Shown here one piece after another: positions 47,501 through 54,936 of a stretch of 64,000 bases of DNA. A program made the translations under genes and the position numbers. Position 1 is the stretch's first letter; every line of letters begins with the position of its first letter. The DNA is from Mycoplasmatota bacterium (GTDB lineage: Bacteria > Bacillota_I > Bacilli_A > Izemoplasmatales > Hujiaoplasmataceae): assembly GCA_018622675.1 (NCBI GenBank), contig CP076020.1:744001-808000 (forward strand), in the 5' to 3' direction. The notes below the pieces were generated by a model that did no database searches, was not told the DNA's origin, and worked only from the letters and a program-made list of their open reading frames with translations.

Positions 47501-48245
47501 ATTAAATAGTTTCTCTACTCTAGAATTTACAACTCAAAAAGTTTTTGCTTCTGACTTTAATATTGTATTAGCATCTGCTTCATTACAAGCAACCATATCT
47601 GATACAGTTTTATCAGGTGCCGTTGATGAAAATAATATTTCAACCACCACAGACTTAATCATACCAAACTACTTTAGAGAAGCCATTACTGTAGAAACAT
47701 TGAATCATACTCAAGTAGAGAAAAATGAATTACATGATTTACTAAATGGCTTGAAGATTATAGGAGTATCATCATTTACTGGTGGTGTTGATCCAACGGA
47801 TGTCACAGGATTATCAGCTGTTGATTTAGATATATTACTAGATAGTGGTTCATTACATGTTACAGTCGATAATATGTTACAGGCAAATAATTCAATTACA
47901 ATTCCAAGTTTTGTTAAAGTTGACCTATATGGTATGACAGATATCATTGAAGAGACTGAAATTATTAACTTTATTGTTGCGGTTGATACACTTGGTGAAA
48001 GTGATCTTAGAAATGCATCATTCAATTTCAGTGTCATTGCTAGCTTGACATCTAGTCAACAAGACACAGTCTTATCATCAGCTATTGTTAGAGCTACCAT
48101 TACCCCTCAAGTGAAAGATGCTAAAACATTATGGAACTTAGCTAACCCAAGTAATCAATATACGACCGCATGGGTTTATGAATCTGATGGTACTACATTA
48201 ACAAAAGCCAGTATCTTAGATTTTATTAATCATCAAAATAGTTAA
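41505..48245 (+). CDS. Giant CvpA-like membrane-anchored repeat protein (2246 aa)
   Basis: The N-terminal ~195 residues form a CvpA-like four-helix membrane domain: GLFFGLLKGFRRSLYTF, helices near 12-30, 34-55, 115-145 and 168-190. Basic loops KGFRRS and KGRSKNKKGKRGR fall between helices 1-2 and 3-4. By the positive-inside rule both ends face outwards. The remaining ~2050 residues are acidic and built from about 18 copies of a degenerate unit with a core like LESAILHATISKQI, then a VP-containing stretch, then YIxxxELxxLFxALxxLxIxDF. The best-conserved copies (45.6-46.8 kb) recur every 294-297 nt. It ends with LTKASILDFINHQNS, shared with the paralogue downstream. AGGAGGGG precedes the start. 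No sortase motif is seen. The function is unknown; a surface stalk or adhesin is a guess. Confidence 0.85.
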   Translation: MGLDNIDFALYLNITFFAVLAIGLFFGLLKGFRRSLYTFVITVIFIGIFFLTVNSIVAYIYKLELGFLGGLLNNISSELSQTSSVQEAVRLFIFNSLGDNLDSSQTNPEFLEFIDAIGTFILKIAYTLIYFTVIQFVYRLILFIIGLFIFRKGRSKNKKGKRGRLLGGVFGTLTAAINVFVLMIILSGVISISESLVSLRPETQAQIVNLDNHLKPNITHIDQTLVKIGSLHPEEMAEQTSDLDEAINSLNTMIDEYHSNIFIQGLNSFKIEDDLTGVEKNLAIVLFDEVLSINYKEEEIALRQDLRTFTEIAGIYLNSDYYDTQDLADLSSQEVNDIFLTLSQSKLITTIIPIGIEVGMDYMDIDYDVTKEMLYEDINWKDEISQLGVVASTGFMILENANAFDEEIDYKTISLDGDEVEGLFTALSESKLVEYGAYIAIEPLLEGASDTVQSVITVPEDMDWQAEFQAFGMIANEILSTGLTIADLESENQQELLMLFTDVDLTVLLNSTLTSNALINIFSGQSTLDFNIEFLVIPDVENIQWKDTIDELTGDVTQAGELRNVLSSLNILVQQLDKINMDDLKIQDLSSITDAEIDELFESVILVASISQLITDLPTGDFSLVIPDRILDENDYIIKDEVTSIFKALTMAAREIPCDEGNTACEDIGFDLEKVTQLSSDNIDTLFTSDILYATTATMLNDFEELIVPEDVKESILVNEVAVDLPSITEIKNAFSAITVMGISSFDEISMSGDLLLNLSVDPETDPTTLDTDKSDKIFASKILHATISYFIFDQFDETSSSSSILVVPYTASQNYTGSDNNLVRYYDDDGEVDYLSEDELTNLLKAILALELNDFSSIDTLEFTTIISKADVLLESAILHATISKQVLDLESTSLVVPEKDENDVDLLIETSTPSSNIITYIKKSELLATLDALEELDITSFENLEIGVSVLNKLALDNDPTSLDTNKSAMIFESNIIHATISDFIVKEADGSESAALVLPYYASVDYPGTSSNIVRLSNEADEVYITVNELDAIIAAFLVLGLEDFNDINSLELDVIFDESPTLLASAVLHATISKQIMDLGEGENLVVPDYDPDDVSLYIVKGTLSSEQTTYIKNDEINNTLSALKVLEITDFNQVKVNPGIIKKLSVDEISDPTTLSTSKMNTLLSSNIVHATISKVIRDAAEPDEVTLESAIVIPTYAADDYDYGSDELNLTTIGSDEYIVEDELTNLVRAYLLLEINDFDSVSTLDLTIIADKIEIILESAIFHATISKQIIDASEVDPVTLKRDIIVPYIATDPYSGSTSDKVREKIRSVDEYITKLELYELFEVLEVLNITDFNNVEGTLTLPNMIANQVEILESAILHATMSDTILEEDSAGNIIVPYKATSNYSLTTSNEVRTSVETTLDDASIHIDHYISKHEFTELFDALTALSIDDFANVETQLTLPNMIANESEILESAILHATMSDSILDESTSGSIYVPYTATDDYIETSSDIVIRSIETVIDTNEYVDTYIVKEEFGALFDALTALSITDFDQVQTQLTLANMILNKDALLKSAILHATMSNTVIDENTLGTIIVPYKATRDYNGTSSSLVRVDVETTLLDTSTHIDTFINKNEFSELFEALGALSITDFANIQGQLTLSNMIANKDSLLESAILHATMSDIIIDESSPDPITSESNLILPNEAIDHYIGTSTNLVKEDIDTLLVGSTHTDHYVSINELNELFEALDALSITDFDTVSSSLTVLNMLANMTTLLESAILHATISEQIFDLDNDGLIEVPNKDIGQSTIVFDQLETTSYDAYIVRDEIGNLLEGLDLLGASNISGFTGTLDITSLGSETDQNTVLDSAILHATFSKQLTTMNSEVLIVPEYSQEGETIDYLIIEEVDSTNFIIKTEIKSIINAFIILEFDDVGSATSFDLDKVFANPDVLLESSSIQATISDKLLNDTGDALIIPDFDINQTPDKTIRINQTNLTYIELVELKAILSGLESLGLNSFSTLEFTTQKVFASDFNIVLASASLQATISDTVLSGAVDENNISTTTDLIIPNYFREAITVETLNHTQVEKNELHDLLNGLKIIGVSSFTGGVDPTDVTGLSAVDLDILLDSGSLHVTVDNMLQANNSITIPSFVKVDLYGMTDIIEETEIINFIVAVDTLGESDLRNASFNFSVIASLTSSQQDTVLSSAIVRATITPQVKDAKTLWNLANPSNQYTTAWVYESDGTTLTKASILDFINHQNS
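42780..48120 (+). repeat. Tandem ILHATIS-type protein repeats (about 18 copies)
   Basis: Coding repeats of about 270-310 nt. The core codons for HAT/HAx recur near 43.86, 44.15, 44.44, 44.72, 45.03, 45.31, 45.60, 45.90, 46.19, 46.49, 46.80 and 47.07 kb, with weaker copies before and after. Measured distances between conserved CATGCAAC cores at 45603, 45900, 46194 and 46491 are 297, 294 and 297 nt. Copies in this middle block are most alike, suggesting recent expansion. Boundaries given are approximate. Confidence 0.75.
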
Positions 48246-48260
48246 ATAAACATTAAATAT

Positions 48261-48290
48261 AGAGCGCTCATAAATAGAGTGCTCTTTTTT
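48261..48290 (+). terminator. Intrinsic terminator after the giant repeat gene
   Basis: Stem AGAGCGCTC/GAGTGCTCT (one G-T pair) with a 7-nt loop and T-run. Confidence 0.88.
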
Positions 48291-48365
48291 AAATATGTAT
48301 ATAGATTTATTGTTTATACAATATGTAGTATAATATATTTAAAATAAGTCATAGGAGGATCGTTT

Positions 48366-50993
48366 ATGTTTTTAAATATAGTGGCATCAATTGATATTAT
48401 GTTTTATTTAATACTTGGAATTGCAATTTTCTTTGGATTTTTAAGAGGTTTTAGAAAATCAATTTTTAATTTTATTGTCATGGCTATCTTTTACATCATA
48501 TTCTTCCTTACTTTAAACACAGCCGTTCATATGGTTTGGTCAATGAATCTTAGTTTTCTCGGCAATATTCTTGGGAATATTGATGCGAACCTATCCTCTT
48601 TTCAATCTTTTGAAAACGACTATCAACTCATTATTCAAACATTTTTTAATGATAGTTTTGATTTCACACAAAGCGAGATGGACTTATTAGCTATTGGTAT
48701 CATACAATTTGTTATAAAAATACTTTGGTCAATAGTCTATTTTACAGTTATTTTATTGTTATATAAAATCATTACAGGTATTATTCGTATCATATTTGTT
48801 AAAGCAAGAAAACCAAAGAGAAGACTTTTAGGGTCTGTGGTTGGCGTGTTAAATGGTGCAATGGCTGTTTTTGTAACCTTAATTGTTTTAGGAGGAACTG
48901 TATCATTTATAGATAGTGTTTCTTTATTACTTGATAATGAAACTGACGAAACAACCAATACTTTAGTATTTGAGCCTAGAACAAGTATAGTTGAATTAAA
49001 CAACCCATTGATTTCAGATAATCAGGTGGTTGAATTAGCAGAAGAAGATCCCCTTGTCGATCCAGCTATGCAAGAGACATTAAATGATCTAGTTGATAAT
49101 TATCATTCAAATATTATTGTTAAAATAGCCAATACAATCAAAGTAGACTCATCTTTTAATGCAACTGAAAAGGTCCCTTTACATATTGATTTATTTGATA
49201 GAGTTTTATCTTTTAAATACGATGAAAGTGATATTGCTTTAAGACATGAACTTTCAGTATTCATGAATGCATTCAAAGTCATACAAGATTCTGAATATGG
49301 TGAAACTCAAAAAATCACTGATATTAAAGGAGAAGATATTCGCTTAGCTTTTACTTATCTTGAATCTTCAATTTTGTTGCCAACAGCTTTACCAGTGGGT
49401 ATCAAATATTACAGTAATGTGAACGAGATAGACTTATCAGTCAGTGATAGCGAACTATTCGATTATGATTATACAGAAGAAATTTCAAGACTTTCTAATA
49501 TTCTAGCTGGAGTATTTGATATATTAAATGAACAGGAAACATCTATTGATGAAGATGGTAACCAAGTTAATATTGATGGTGACTGGGTTAAAGATATATT
49601 TAATGATGTATCTCAATCTCGTGTTGTTTTGTTAGCAACTGAAGCTTTATTGGTTCCGATGATAGAAGATGGTGAGTCTGCAATTACACAAATCATTGCT
49701 TTACCAAGTCAGATATCTTGGGAAAATGAATATTTAGCCCTAGGAAATATATTGGCCGAAATGGTTGATTCTGGAATTTCAATCCAAGATATTGAAGCAG
49801 CTGATTTTAATTTAGTTTTAGAAACTTTTTCAAATATTGATTCAAGTGTTTTACTTGATTCTCAACTTATTACAGAAGGTTTAATAAATATACTAAGTGG
49901 TGATACGACCATGGAAGGTTTAGAGATTTTAACTGTTCCTGATAACATTACTTGGAGAAGTAGTGATACAGAAACAGGTGAATTAGAATATATTTTAGTT
50001 GCTATTCAATCATTGATGAATGAAATGGATTCCTTAGATTTTTCTAATGTTGACATTGATTTATTAACCAGTTTTGATGAGACCACACTAAGTGCTATCC
50101 TAGACTCATATATTATCAGAGCGACTATATCTGATCAAATGAGCACTTTTGAACTAGGGACTTATCAACTATTAATTCCTGACAACACTAAAGATTCTAA
50201 AGGATATTTTACAAAAACAGAATTACAGGCAATCATTGAAAGTATTCAATTACTAACCGATGTAGATGGTTTTAGTATTGAAGCCTTATATACTATGAGT
50301 GATACAGATTTAGATTTATTATTTTCTTCAAAGATTATCCAAGCAACTATATCTGATATCATCCTAGATCAAGCAACAACGACACCTGGTTCAAGTTTCT
50401 CGTTAGTAGTACCAACCATTTTTAGAGAAGAAATCCTCGTAAATTCACAAAGTCTTGAACAAATAGAAGTGACAGAGTTAAAAGCTATTATTAATTCTTT
50501 AAACACATTAAATATGACTAACTTTAATGGTGCAATAGATGCTGGTGTGGTCACTTCATTATCAAGTAATGATTTAAATACCATCTTAGAAAGTGGTGCA
50601 TTGCATATCAGTATAGGTCATATGATAAAAGAAAATGGTCTTATAGTGATACCTGATTTTTCCGTTGAAGACTTATATGGTTTCACTGATGTTGTTATAA
50701 AGGCAGAAGTTGTTCATTTTATTCTAGCCATTAATGAATTAGATGAAAATGATTTTACAAATGCTAATTTTAATTTTTCTGCTATAGCAGCATTGGATGC
50801 TAATCAACAATCAACAATTCTTGATTCATCAATTGTAAGGTCCACAATAAGTGAAGATGTTGAAAATGCAAGAAGCGTTTGGAATGCAACAAATCCATTA
50901 GATCAATATCATTCACCATGGGAATATGAAAGTGATAATGAAACATTAACCAAAGCAAGTATTATTGGCTTTATTAATCATCGAGATAGTTAA
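48366..50993 (+). CDS. CvpA-like repeat protein, shorter paralogue (875 aa)
   Basis: This paralogue of the preceding giant gene has the same N-terminal four-helix module: FFGFLRGFRKSIFNF, with basic loops RGFRKS and KARKPKRR between helices 1-2 and 3-4. It shares the same intermediate region (for example VKIANTIKVDSSFNATEK compared with the first protein's FIQGLNSFKIEDDLTGVEK). It has only about four copies of the repeat core (SYIIRATISDQM, SKIIQATISDII, SGALHISIGHMI, SSIVRSTISEDV) and the same ending, LTKASIIGFINHRDS. AGGAGG precedes the start. It has its own upstream TATAAT (48329-48334) and terminator, so the two genes are expressed separately. The function is unknown. Confidence 0.85.
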   Translation: MFLNIVASIDIMFYLILGIAIFFGFLRGFRKSIFNFIVMAIFYIIFFLTLNTAVHMVWSMNLSFLGNILGNIDANLSSFQSFENDYQLIIQTFFNDSFDFTQSEMDLLAIGIIQFVIKILWSIVYFTVILLLYKIITGIIRIIFVKARKPKRRLLGSVVGVLNGAMAVFVTLIVLGGTVSFIDSVSLLLDNETDETTNTLVFEPRTSIVELNNPLISDNQVVELAEEDPLVDPAMQETLNDLVDNYHSNIIVKIANTIKVDSSFNATEKVPLHIDLFDRVLSFKYDESDIALRHELSVFMNAFKVIQDSEYGETQKITDIKGEDIRLAFTYLESSILLPTALPVGIKYYSNVNEIDLSVSDSELFDYDYTEEISRLSNILAGVFDILNEQETSIDEDGNQVNIDGDWVKDIFNDVSQSRVVLLATEALLVPMIEDGESAITQIIALPSQISWENEYLALGNILAEMVDSGISIQDIEAADFNLVLETFSNIDSSVLLDSQLITEGLINILSGDTTMEGLEILTVPDNITWRSSDTETGELEYILVAIQSLMNEMDSLDFSNVDIDLLTSFDETTLSAILDSYIIRATISDQMSTFELGTYQLLIPDNTKDSKGYFTKTELQAIIESIQLLTDVDGFSIEALYTMSDTDLDLLFSSKIIQATISDIILDQATTTPGSSFSLVVPTIFREEILVNSQSLEQIEVTELKAIINSLNTLNMTNFNGAIDAGVVTSLSSNDLNTILESGALHISIGHMIKENGLIVIPDFSVEDLYGFTDVVIKAEVVHFILAINELDENDFTNANFNFSAIAALDANQQSTILDSSIVRSTISEDVENARSVWNATNPLDQYHSPWEYESDNETLTKASIIGFINHRDS

Positions 50994-51007
50994 GCATTGT
51001 ATTTCAT

Positions 51008-51039
51008 AGGAATATCGTTTAAAGATGATATTCCTTTTT
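51008..51039 (+). terminator. Intrinsic terminator after the shorter repeat gene
   Basis: Stem AGGAATATC/GATATTCCT with a 9-nt loop and a T-rich tail. Confidence 0.85.
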
Positions 51040-51108
51040 CTTTATCTTTTAAAAAATTAGAAAACGTTGTATAATTAAAAAGCACGAAAATATAGCTGAG
51101 GAGATTAC

Positions 51109-51120
51109 ATGTTTAAATGA
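51109..51120 (+). promoter_or_regulatory. Three-codon leader ORF coupled to the nucleotidase gene
   Basis: The SD GAGGAG (51098-51103) is 5 nt from an ATG that opens ATG TTT AAA TGA. Its stop overlaps the main start (ATGA at 51117). The SD is 13 nt from the main ATG, longer than optimal, so re-initiation after the tiny ORF is plausible. Confidence 0.4.
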
Positions 51121-52706
51121 AAAAACTACTAAGTATATTATTACTAATATTCATTGTATTTGGTATCGCAGGATGTAATGATGTTTCGACATTACCTAAT
51201 GAAGATACAAATATCGAGGATTTAATAACAGAAGAAGTGACTACAGAAAATTCAACAAGTGAACCATCAGAATCTACATTACCTGAAGATGGTTTGGTAA
51301 AGATTAACTTATTTTCTATTAATGATTTTCATGGGGGTGCTTACACAGATATAGACTTAATATCAGGAATTGGGGCTTATATAAAGTCTTTTGAAGGTCA
51401 TAAAATAGCAGTATCAAATGGAGATATTCTACAAGGTAGCTCTATATCTAATTATTATCATGGTAGAATATTTGTCGACATATTTAATGAAATTGGATTT
51501 AAAGGCTTTGTGATTGGTAATCATGAGTTTGATTGGGGCATTGAAAAAATCGGGGAATATAAAGATGGAAATATGGATAATGGTGAATTAAATCATCCTG
51601 TTTTAGCTGCCAATATTGTCTACGAAGATAGTCAAGAACCCTTGGAATTTTCACAGCCGTATTTTATAGAAGAATTTGATGGAGTAAGAGTGGGTGTCAT
51701 TGGAATGATTGGCCAAATATCTGATTCTATTGCGGCTTCTAGAACAGAAAACATTGAATTTTTAGATCCTGTTCTCACTGCTGGAAAATATGCTAAAGAA
51801 TTAAGAGAAGAAAAAGATGTAGATATTGTTGTAGTATATATTCATGATAGTTCATGGAATAACAGAGATTTTTCTTTATTAAATGGTAATCAGAGAATAG
51901 ATGCTATGTTTAATGGCCATTCTCATCAAAATGAAGCTGAGAAGATTTTTCGCTTAGGCGATACCATTAGCATGCCTTATGCACAAATGAATAATTTTAC
52001 AACCTCTTTAGCATCTATTCAATTAACATATGATTTAAATACAGGTGCTTTAGTAGATAAAGTGAAAGATGAACTGACAGGAAAAACAGAGTATTTAACT
52101 AAAGTGGGTGGTGTTGAAACAACTTACTTACAAACACTAGAAGATGATAGGATTAATGAGATTATTTCTACTTATAAAAGTAATCAAGAATATAATGATT
52201 TTATTAGTGAAGTTCTAACAATTTCAGATGGGTATTATGATAAAGCTACTTTGTCTCAATGGGGTGCTTCTGTTATTAGAGACTATGCGGGTGTTGATAT
52301 TGGTGCTTTAAACACAGGTGGTTTTAGGGTTTCAATTGAGAGTGGTGATATCACCATGGGTGACTTAATTACAATTTATCCTTTTGATAACGTCATCAAA
52401 ACATCGGAAATGACTGGTCAAAAAATTCTAGACTTCTATACCGAAATTATAAAGTATGGAGAAGATGTTGTATTTGATGATGGTTTATATTATAACGATC
52501 ATACAAATAAGCTTGAAATTAACGGGAGCCCAATTATTTTAGATAAGTATTATACAGTTGGTGCAGTTGATTATATATTTGATAAAAATGACTATGACTT
52601 TATTGAAGGCAAAAATATCACTCAAACAATATATTATATGAGAGATTTAATTGTAAAAGATTTAAGAGACGAAGACTCTTTATTTGATTCAATTGGTTTA
52701 GACTAA
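51117..52706 (+). CDS. 5'-nucleotidase/UshA-type metallophosphatase lipoprotein
   Basis: The 529-residue product has a lipoprotein signal (IAGC, Cys20) and a Thr/Ser/Glu-rich linker. A calcineurin-like phosphoesterase domain follows with SINDFHGG, SNGDILQGS, GNHEFDWG and NGHSHQNE metal motifs, then the 5'-nucleotidase C-terminal domain (GALNTGGFRVSIESGDITMGDLITIYPFDN, substrate binding). Anchored outside, it would strip phosphate from nucleotides so that nucleosides can enter and be used by DeoD, Pdp and DeoC. The start codon overlaps a three-codon leader ORF. The family also includes sugar-nucleotide and cyclic-phosphate hydrolases. Confidence 0.93.
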   Translation: MKKLLSILLLIFIVFGIAGCNDVSTLPNEDTNIEDLITEEVTTENSTSEPSESTLPEDGLVKINLFSINDFHGGAYTDIDLISGIGAYIKSFEGHKIAVSNGDILQGSSISNYYHGRIFVDIFNEIGFKGFVIGNHEFDWGIEKIGEYKDGNMDNGELNHPVLAANIVYEDSQEPLEFSQPYFIEEFDGVRVGVIGMIGQISDSIAASRTENIEFLDPVLTAGKYAKELREEKDVDIVVVYIHDSSWNNRDFSLLNGNQRIDAMFNGHSHQNEAEKIFRLGDTISMPYAQMNNFTTSLASIQLTYDLNTGALVDKVKDELTGKTEYLTKVGGVETTYLQTLEDDRINEIISTYKSNQEYNDFISEVLTISDGYYDKATLSQWGASVIRDYAGVDIGALNTGGFRVSIESGDITMGDLITIYPFDNVIKTSEMTGQKILDFYTEIIKYGEDVVFDDGLYYNDHTNKLEINGSPIILDKYYTVGAVDYIFDKNDYDFIEGKNITQTIYYMRDLIVKDLRDEDSLFDSIGLD

Positions 52707-52715
52707 ACAAAATAA

Positions 52716-52740
52716 AACAAGGACAAATTTTGTCCTTGTT
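52716..52740. terminator. Bidirectional terminator between nucleotidase and phosphatase genes
   Basis: Stem AACAAGGACA/TGTCCTTGTT with a 5-nt loop between convergent genes. Confidence 0.88.
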
Positions 52741-52750
52741 ATTAATATTA

Positions 52751-53323
52751 TTATTTAGTTAGTGGGTTAATATTATAATCAATGATTTGAATATCCTGAT
52801 CATATTCTAATATATTAATGCAACAGTTTGTTAAGTAGGTGTCATAATCAAAATCTGGTAGTTGTTGGACTAATAGTGCTTTAATCACATGTGAATGAGC
52901 AATCATTAAGACTTGTTTTGATGAACATTTTTTAAAAAAGTAATTAAAGAATGTTTTTACTCTATTTTCAATTTGACTATCTGTTTCCATTCCTGGGATA
53001 ATGCCTTGGTGAACAGCTTGAAAGTAGCCTTCTTCAATTTGATTTCCATCGAAATCACCAAAGTCTCTTTCAATCAAATCATCTTCTATGTGGGTTTTAA
53101 GATCTAATTTCATTGTATTCTTTATAATTTCAGCTGTTTCTATGGCTCTATCAAGAGGAGAAGAAACACAATAATCAAAATCTATACCTTGATCCAATAA
53201 ATATTTTGCAGTTTCTTTAGCTTGCATTCTACCAGTTTCATTTAATGGATTATCGGCTCTACCTTGAATAATAGAATTTTTATTTGCGTCTGTTTGTCCA
53301 TGTCTAATTAAATATATTTTCAT
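52751..53323 (-). CDS. Histidine phosphatase family protein (phosphoglycerate mutase-like)
   Basis: The 190-residue product begins MKIYLIRHGQTDAN, with the phosphohistidine in RHG (R7, H8). It also has SPLDRAIETAEII, the acidic DFGDFDG loop and AHSHVIKALL with the second catalytic His. These features mark the cofactor-dependent PGM/phosphatase branch; its small size suggests a broad or alpha-ribazole/sugar phosphatase rather than glycolytic mutase. The start complementary to 53321-53323 has GGTGAT upstream. An in-frame extension of eight residues has no SD. Confidence 0.9.
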   Translation of the reverse strand: MKIYLIRHGQTDANKNSIIQGRADNPLNETGRMQAKETAKYLLDQGIDFDYCVSSPLDRAIETAEIIKNTMKLDLKTHIEDDLIERDFGDFDGNQIEEGYFQAVHQGIIPGMETDSQIENRVKTFFNYFFKKCSSKQVLMIAHSHVIKALLVQQLPDFDYDTYLTNCCINILEYDQDIQIIDYNINPLTK

Positions 53324-53386
53324 TTTATCACCGATATTATTATACATATAATCATAAATAAATCAAATGTTATTCATCTTTATTGA

Positions 53387-53415
53387 TTTACTAATATCAA
53401 TGAATATTGTATAAT
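53387..53415 (+). promoter_or_regulatory. Promoter of pdp
   Basis: TTTACT (53387-53392) and TATAAT (53410-53415) with a 17-nt spacer. Confidence 0.6.
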
Positions 53416-53456
53416 GTATTATGTTATATAGACAAATTGTAGAAGAGGTGAACGTT

Positions 53457-54749
53457 ATGAGAATGGTCGATATAATTGAAAAAAAACGTGAAGGTCTTGA
53501 ATTATCAGAAAATGAAATTAAATTTATGATAGATGGTTATACAAATAACCAAATCCCTGATTATCAAGTTTCAGCGCTTTTAATGGCAATTTATTTTAAA
53601 GGAATGACAAATGAAGAAGCTGCTTATCTGACAAAAGCAATGTTATATAGTGGGGATATCATTGACTTATCTATGATTGATGGTGTCAAGGTTGATAAAC
53701 ATTCAACTGGAGGTGTTGGTGATAAAACGACTCTAGTTTTAGGACCACTAGTTGCTTCTATGGGCGCTAAATTAGCTAAACTATCTGGTAGAGGTTTAGG
53801 TCATACTGGTGGAACTCTTGATAAATTAGAATCGATTGAAGGTTTTAATATCTCATTATCTGAAGAAAAATTTCTAAAACAAGTTAATGAAATCAATATT
53901 GCTGTCGCAGGTCAAACAAAAAAACTTGTTCCAGCTGATAAATTACTTTACGCTTTAAGAGATGTTACTGCTACAGTACCTTCTATACCACTTATTGCTT
54001 CAAGTATTATGTCAAAAAAGTTAGCTAGTGGCGCAGATGTTATTAGTTTAGATGTTAAAATTGGTGATGGTGCTTTTATGAAAACCATAGAAGATGCTAG
54101 AGAGTTGTCTAAAATTATGGTTTCTATTGGAGAATCTTTAGGTAAAAAAGTAAATGCATTTATTACAAGCATGGATCAACCTTTAGGCTTTGCAGTTGGT
54201 AATCGTTTAGAAGTTAAAGAAGTTATCGATACTTTAGAAGGACATGGTCCAAGTGATTTAGAGGAGCTATGTGTTGAAATTGCTGGATATATGGTAAAAG
54301 ATGCTAAAATTGTTTCTACTGTTGAAGAAGGTAAAAAACTTGCTCTTGAACATTTAAATAATGGAAAAGCACTCGCTAAGTTCTACGAATTTATTGAAGC
54401 ACAAGGTGGACATATTGATGATTTAGATCATTTTATACAAGTAGATGAGGTCTTTGAGTATAAAGCTAATAAATCAGGATATATTCAAAGTATAAAAGCA
54501 TTGAATATCGGTTTAGCTTCAATGAAAATTGGTGGAGGAAGAGAAACGAAAGATGATCATATTGATCCTTCAGTAGGCATTGTGCTTAATAAAAAGATAG
54601 GAGATTACGTTGAAGAAGGAGATGTATTAGCAAGAGTATTTTTGAATTCTGAATTAACAGATAATGTTTTGAATGATTTAAATACTGCTTTTACGATCAC
54701 TGATGATATTCAAGAAAAAACTCCGATTATTAAAGAAATAATAAATTAA
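53457..54749 (+). CDS. pdp: Pyrimidine-nucleoside phosphorylase
   Basis: Pdp cleaves uridine, thymidine and deoxyuridine to base and (deoxy)ribose-1-phosphate. The 430-residue protein begins MRMVDIIEKKREGLELS. It has the phosphate-binding DKHSTGGVGDKTTLVLGPLVA and the family signature SGRGLGHTGGTLDKLES. ATG 53457 has AGAGGTG upstream and is chosen over the in-frame ATG at 53421, which has no SD and would add 12 residues atypical of the family. It completes nucleoside salvage with deoC and deoD. Confidence 0.97.
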   Translation: MRMVDIIEKKREGLELSENEIKFMIDGYTNNQIPDYQVSALLMAIYFKGMTNEEAAYLTKAMLYSGDIIDLSMIDGVKVDKHSTGGVGDKTTLVLGPLVASMGAKLAKLSGRGLGHTGGTLDKLESIEGFNISLSEEKFLKQVNEINIAVAGQTKKLVPADKLLYALRDVTATVPSIPLIASSIMSKKLASGADVISLDVKIGDGAFMKTIEDARELSKIMVSIGESLGKKVNAFITSMDQPLGFAVGNRLEVKEVIDTLEGHGPSDLEELCVEIAGYMVKDAKIVSTVEEGKKLALEHLNNGKALAKFYEFIEAQGGHIDDLDHFIQVDEVFEYKANKSGYIQSIKALNIGLASMKIGGGRETKDDHIDPSVGIVLNKKIGDYVEEGDVLARVFLNSELTDNVLNDLNTAFTITDDIQEKTPIIKEIIN

Positions 54750-54785
54750 TAGTAATATAAGAAATTTGTGTTATAATATATTTAC

Positions 54786-54867
54786 AAGGGGAGCTTAGTA
54801 AACTAGGCTGAGAGTATAACTGTAAGTTATAGACCTTACCTGATCTGGGTAATGCCAGCGTAGGATA
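54786..54867 (+). ncRNA. TPP riboswitch (THI element)
   Basis: Conserved blocks occur in order: AGGGGAGC, AGGCTGAGAG, ACCTTACCTGATCTGG, TAATGCCAGCGTAGG. The -10 TATAAT at 54772-54777 has an upstream TGt. A terminator follows before thiT, so thiamine pyrophosphate should stop transcription. The element accounts for most of the gap between pdp and thiT. Confidence 0.97.
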
Positions 54868-54881
54868 ATATCCGAACGATA

Positions 54882-54908
54882 GGTCCCTTTTTATATGGGG
54901 CCTTTTTA
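54882..54908 (+). terminator. TPP riboswitch terminator
   Basis: Stem GGTCCC/GGGGCC with a T/A-rich loop and T-run. Confidence 0.85.
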
Positions 54909-54936
54909 TTGGCCTCAATTATAGAAGGAGGTTATT

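Noticed and set aside
42780-48120. CRISPR-like or microsatellite array
   Set aside because: Repeats are ~290 nt, degenerate and coding; there are no short identical repeats with unique spacers.
41505-48245. Giant ORF as an assembly chimera or non-coding repeat
   Set aside because: The frame is open for 2246 codons, the repeats differ in sequence while keeping protein pattern, there is an SD, and the same N- and C-terminal ends occur in the neighbouring gene.
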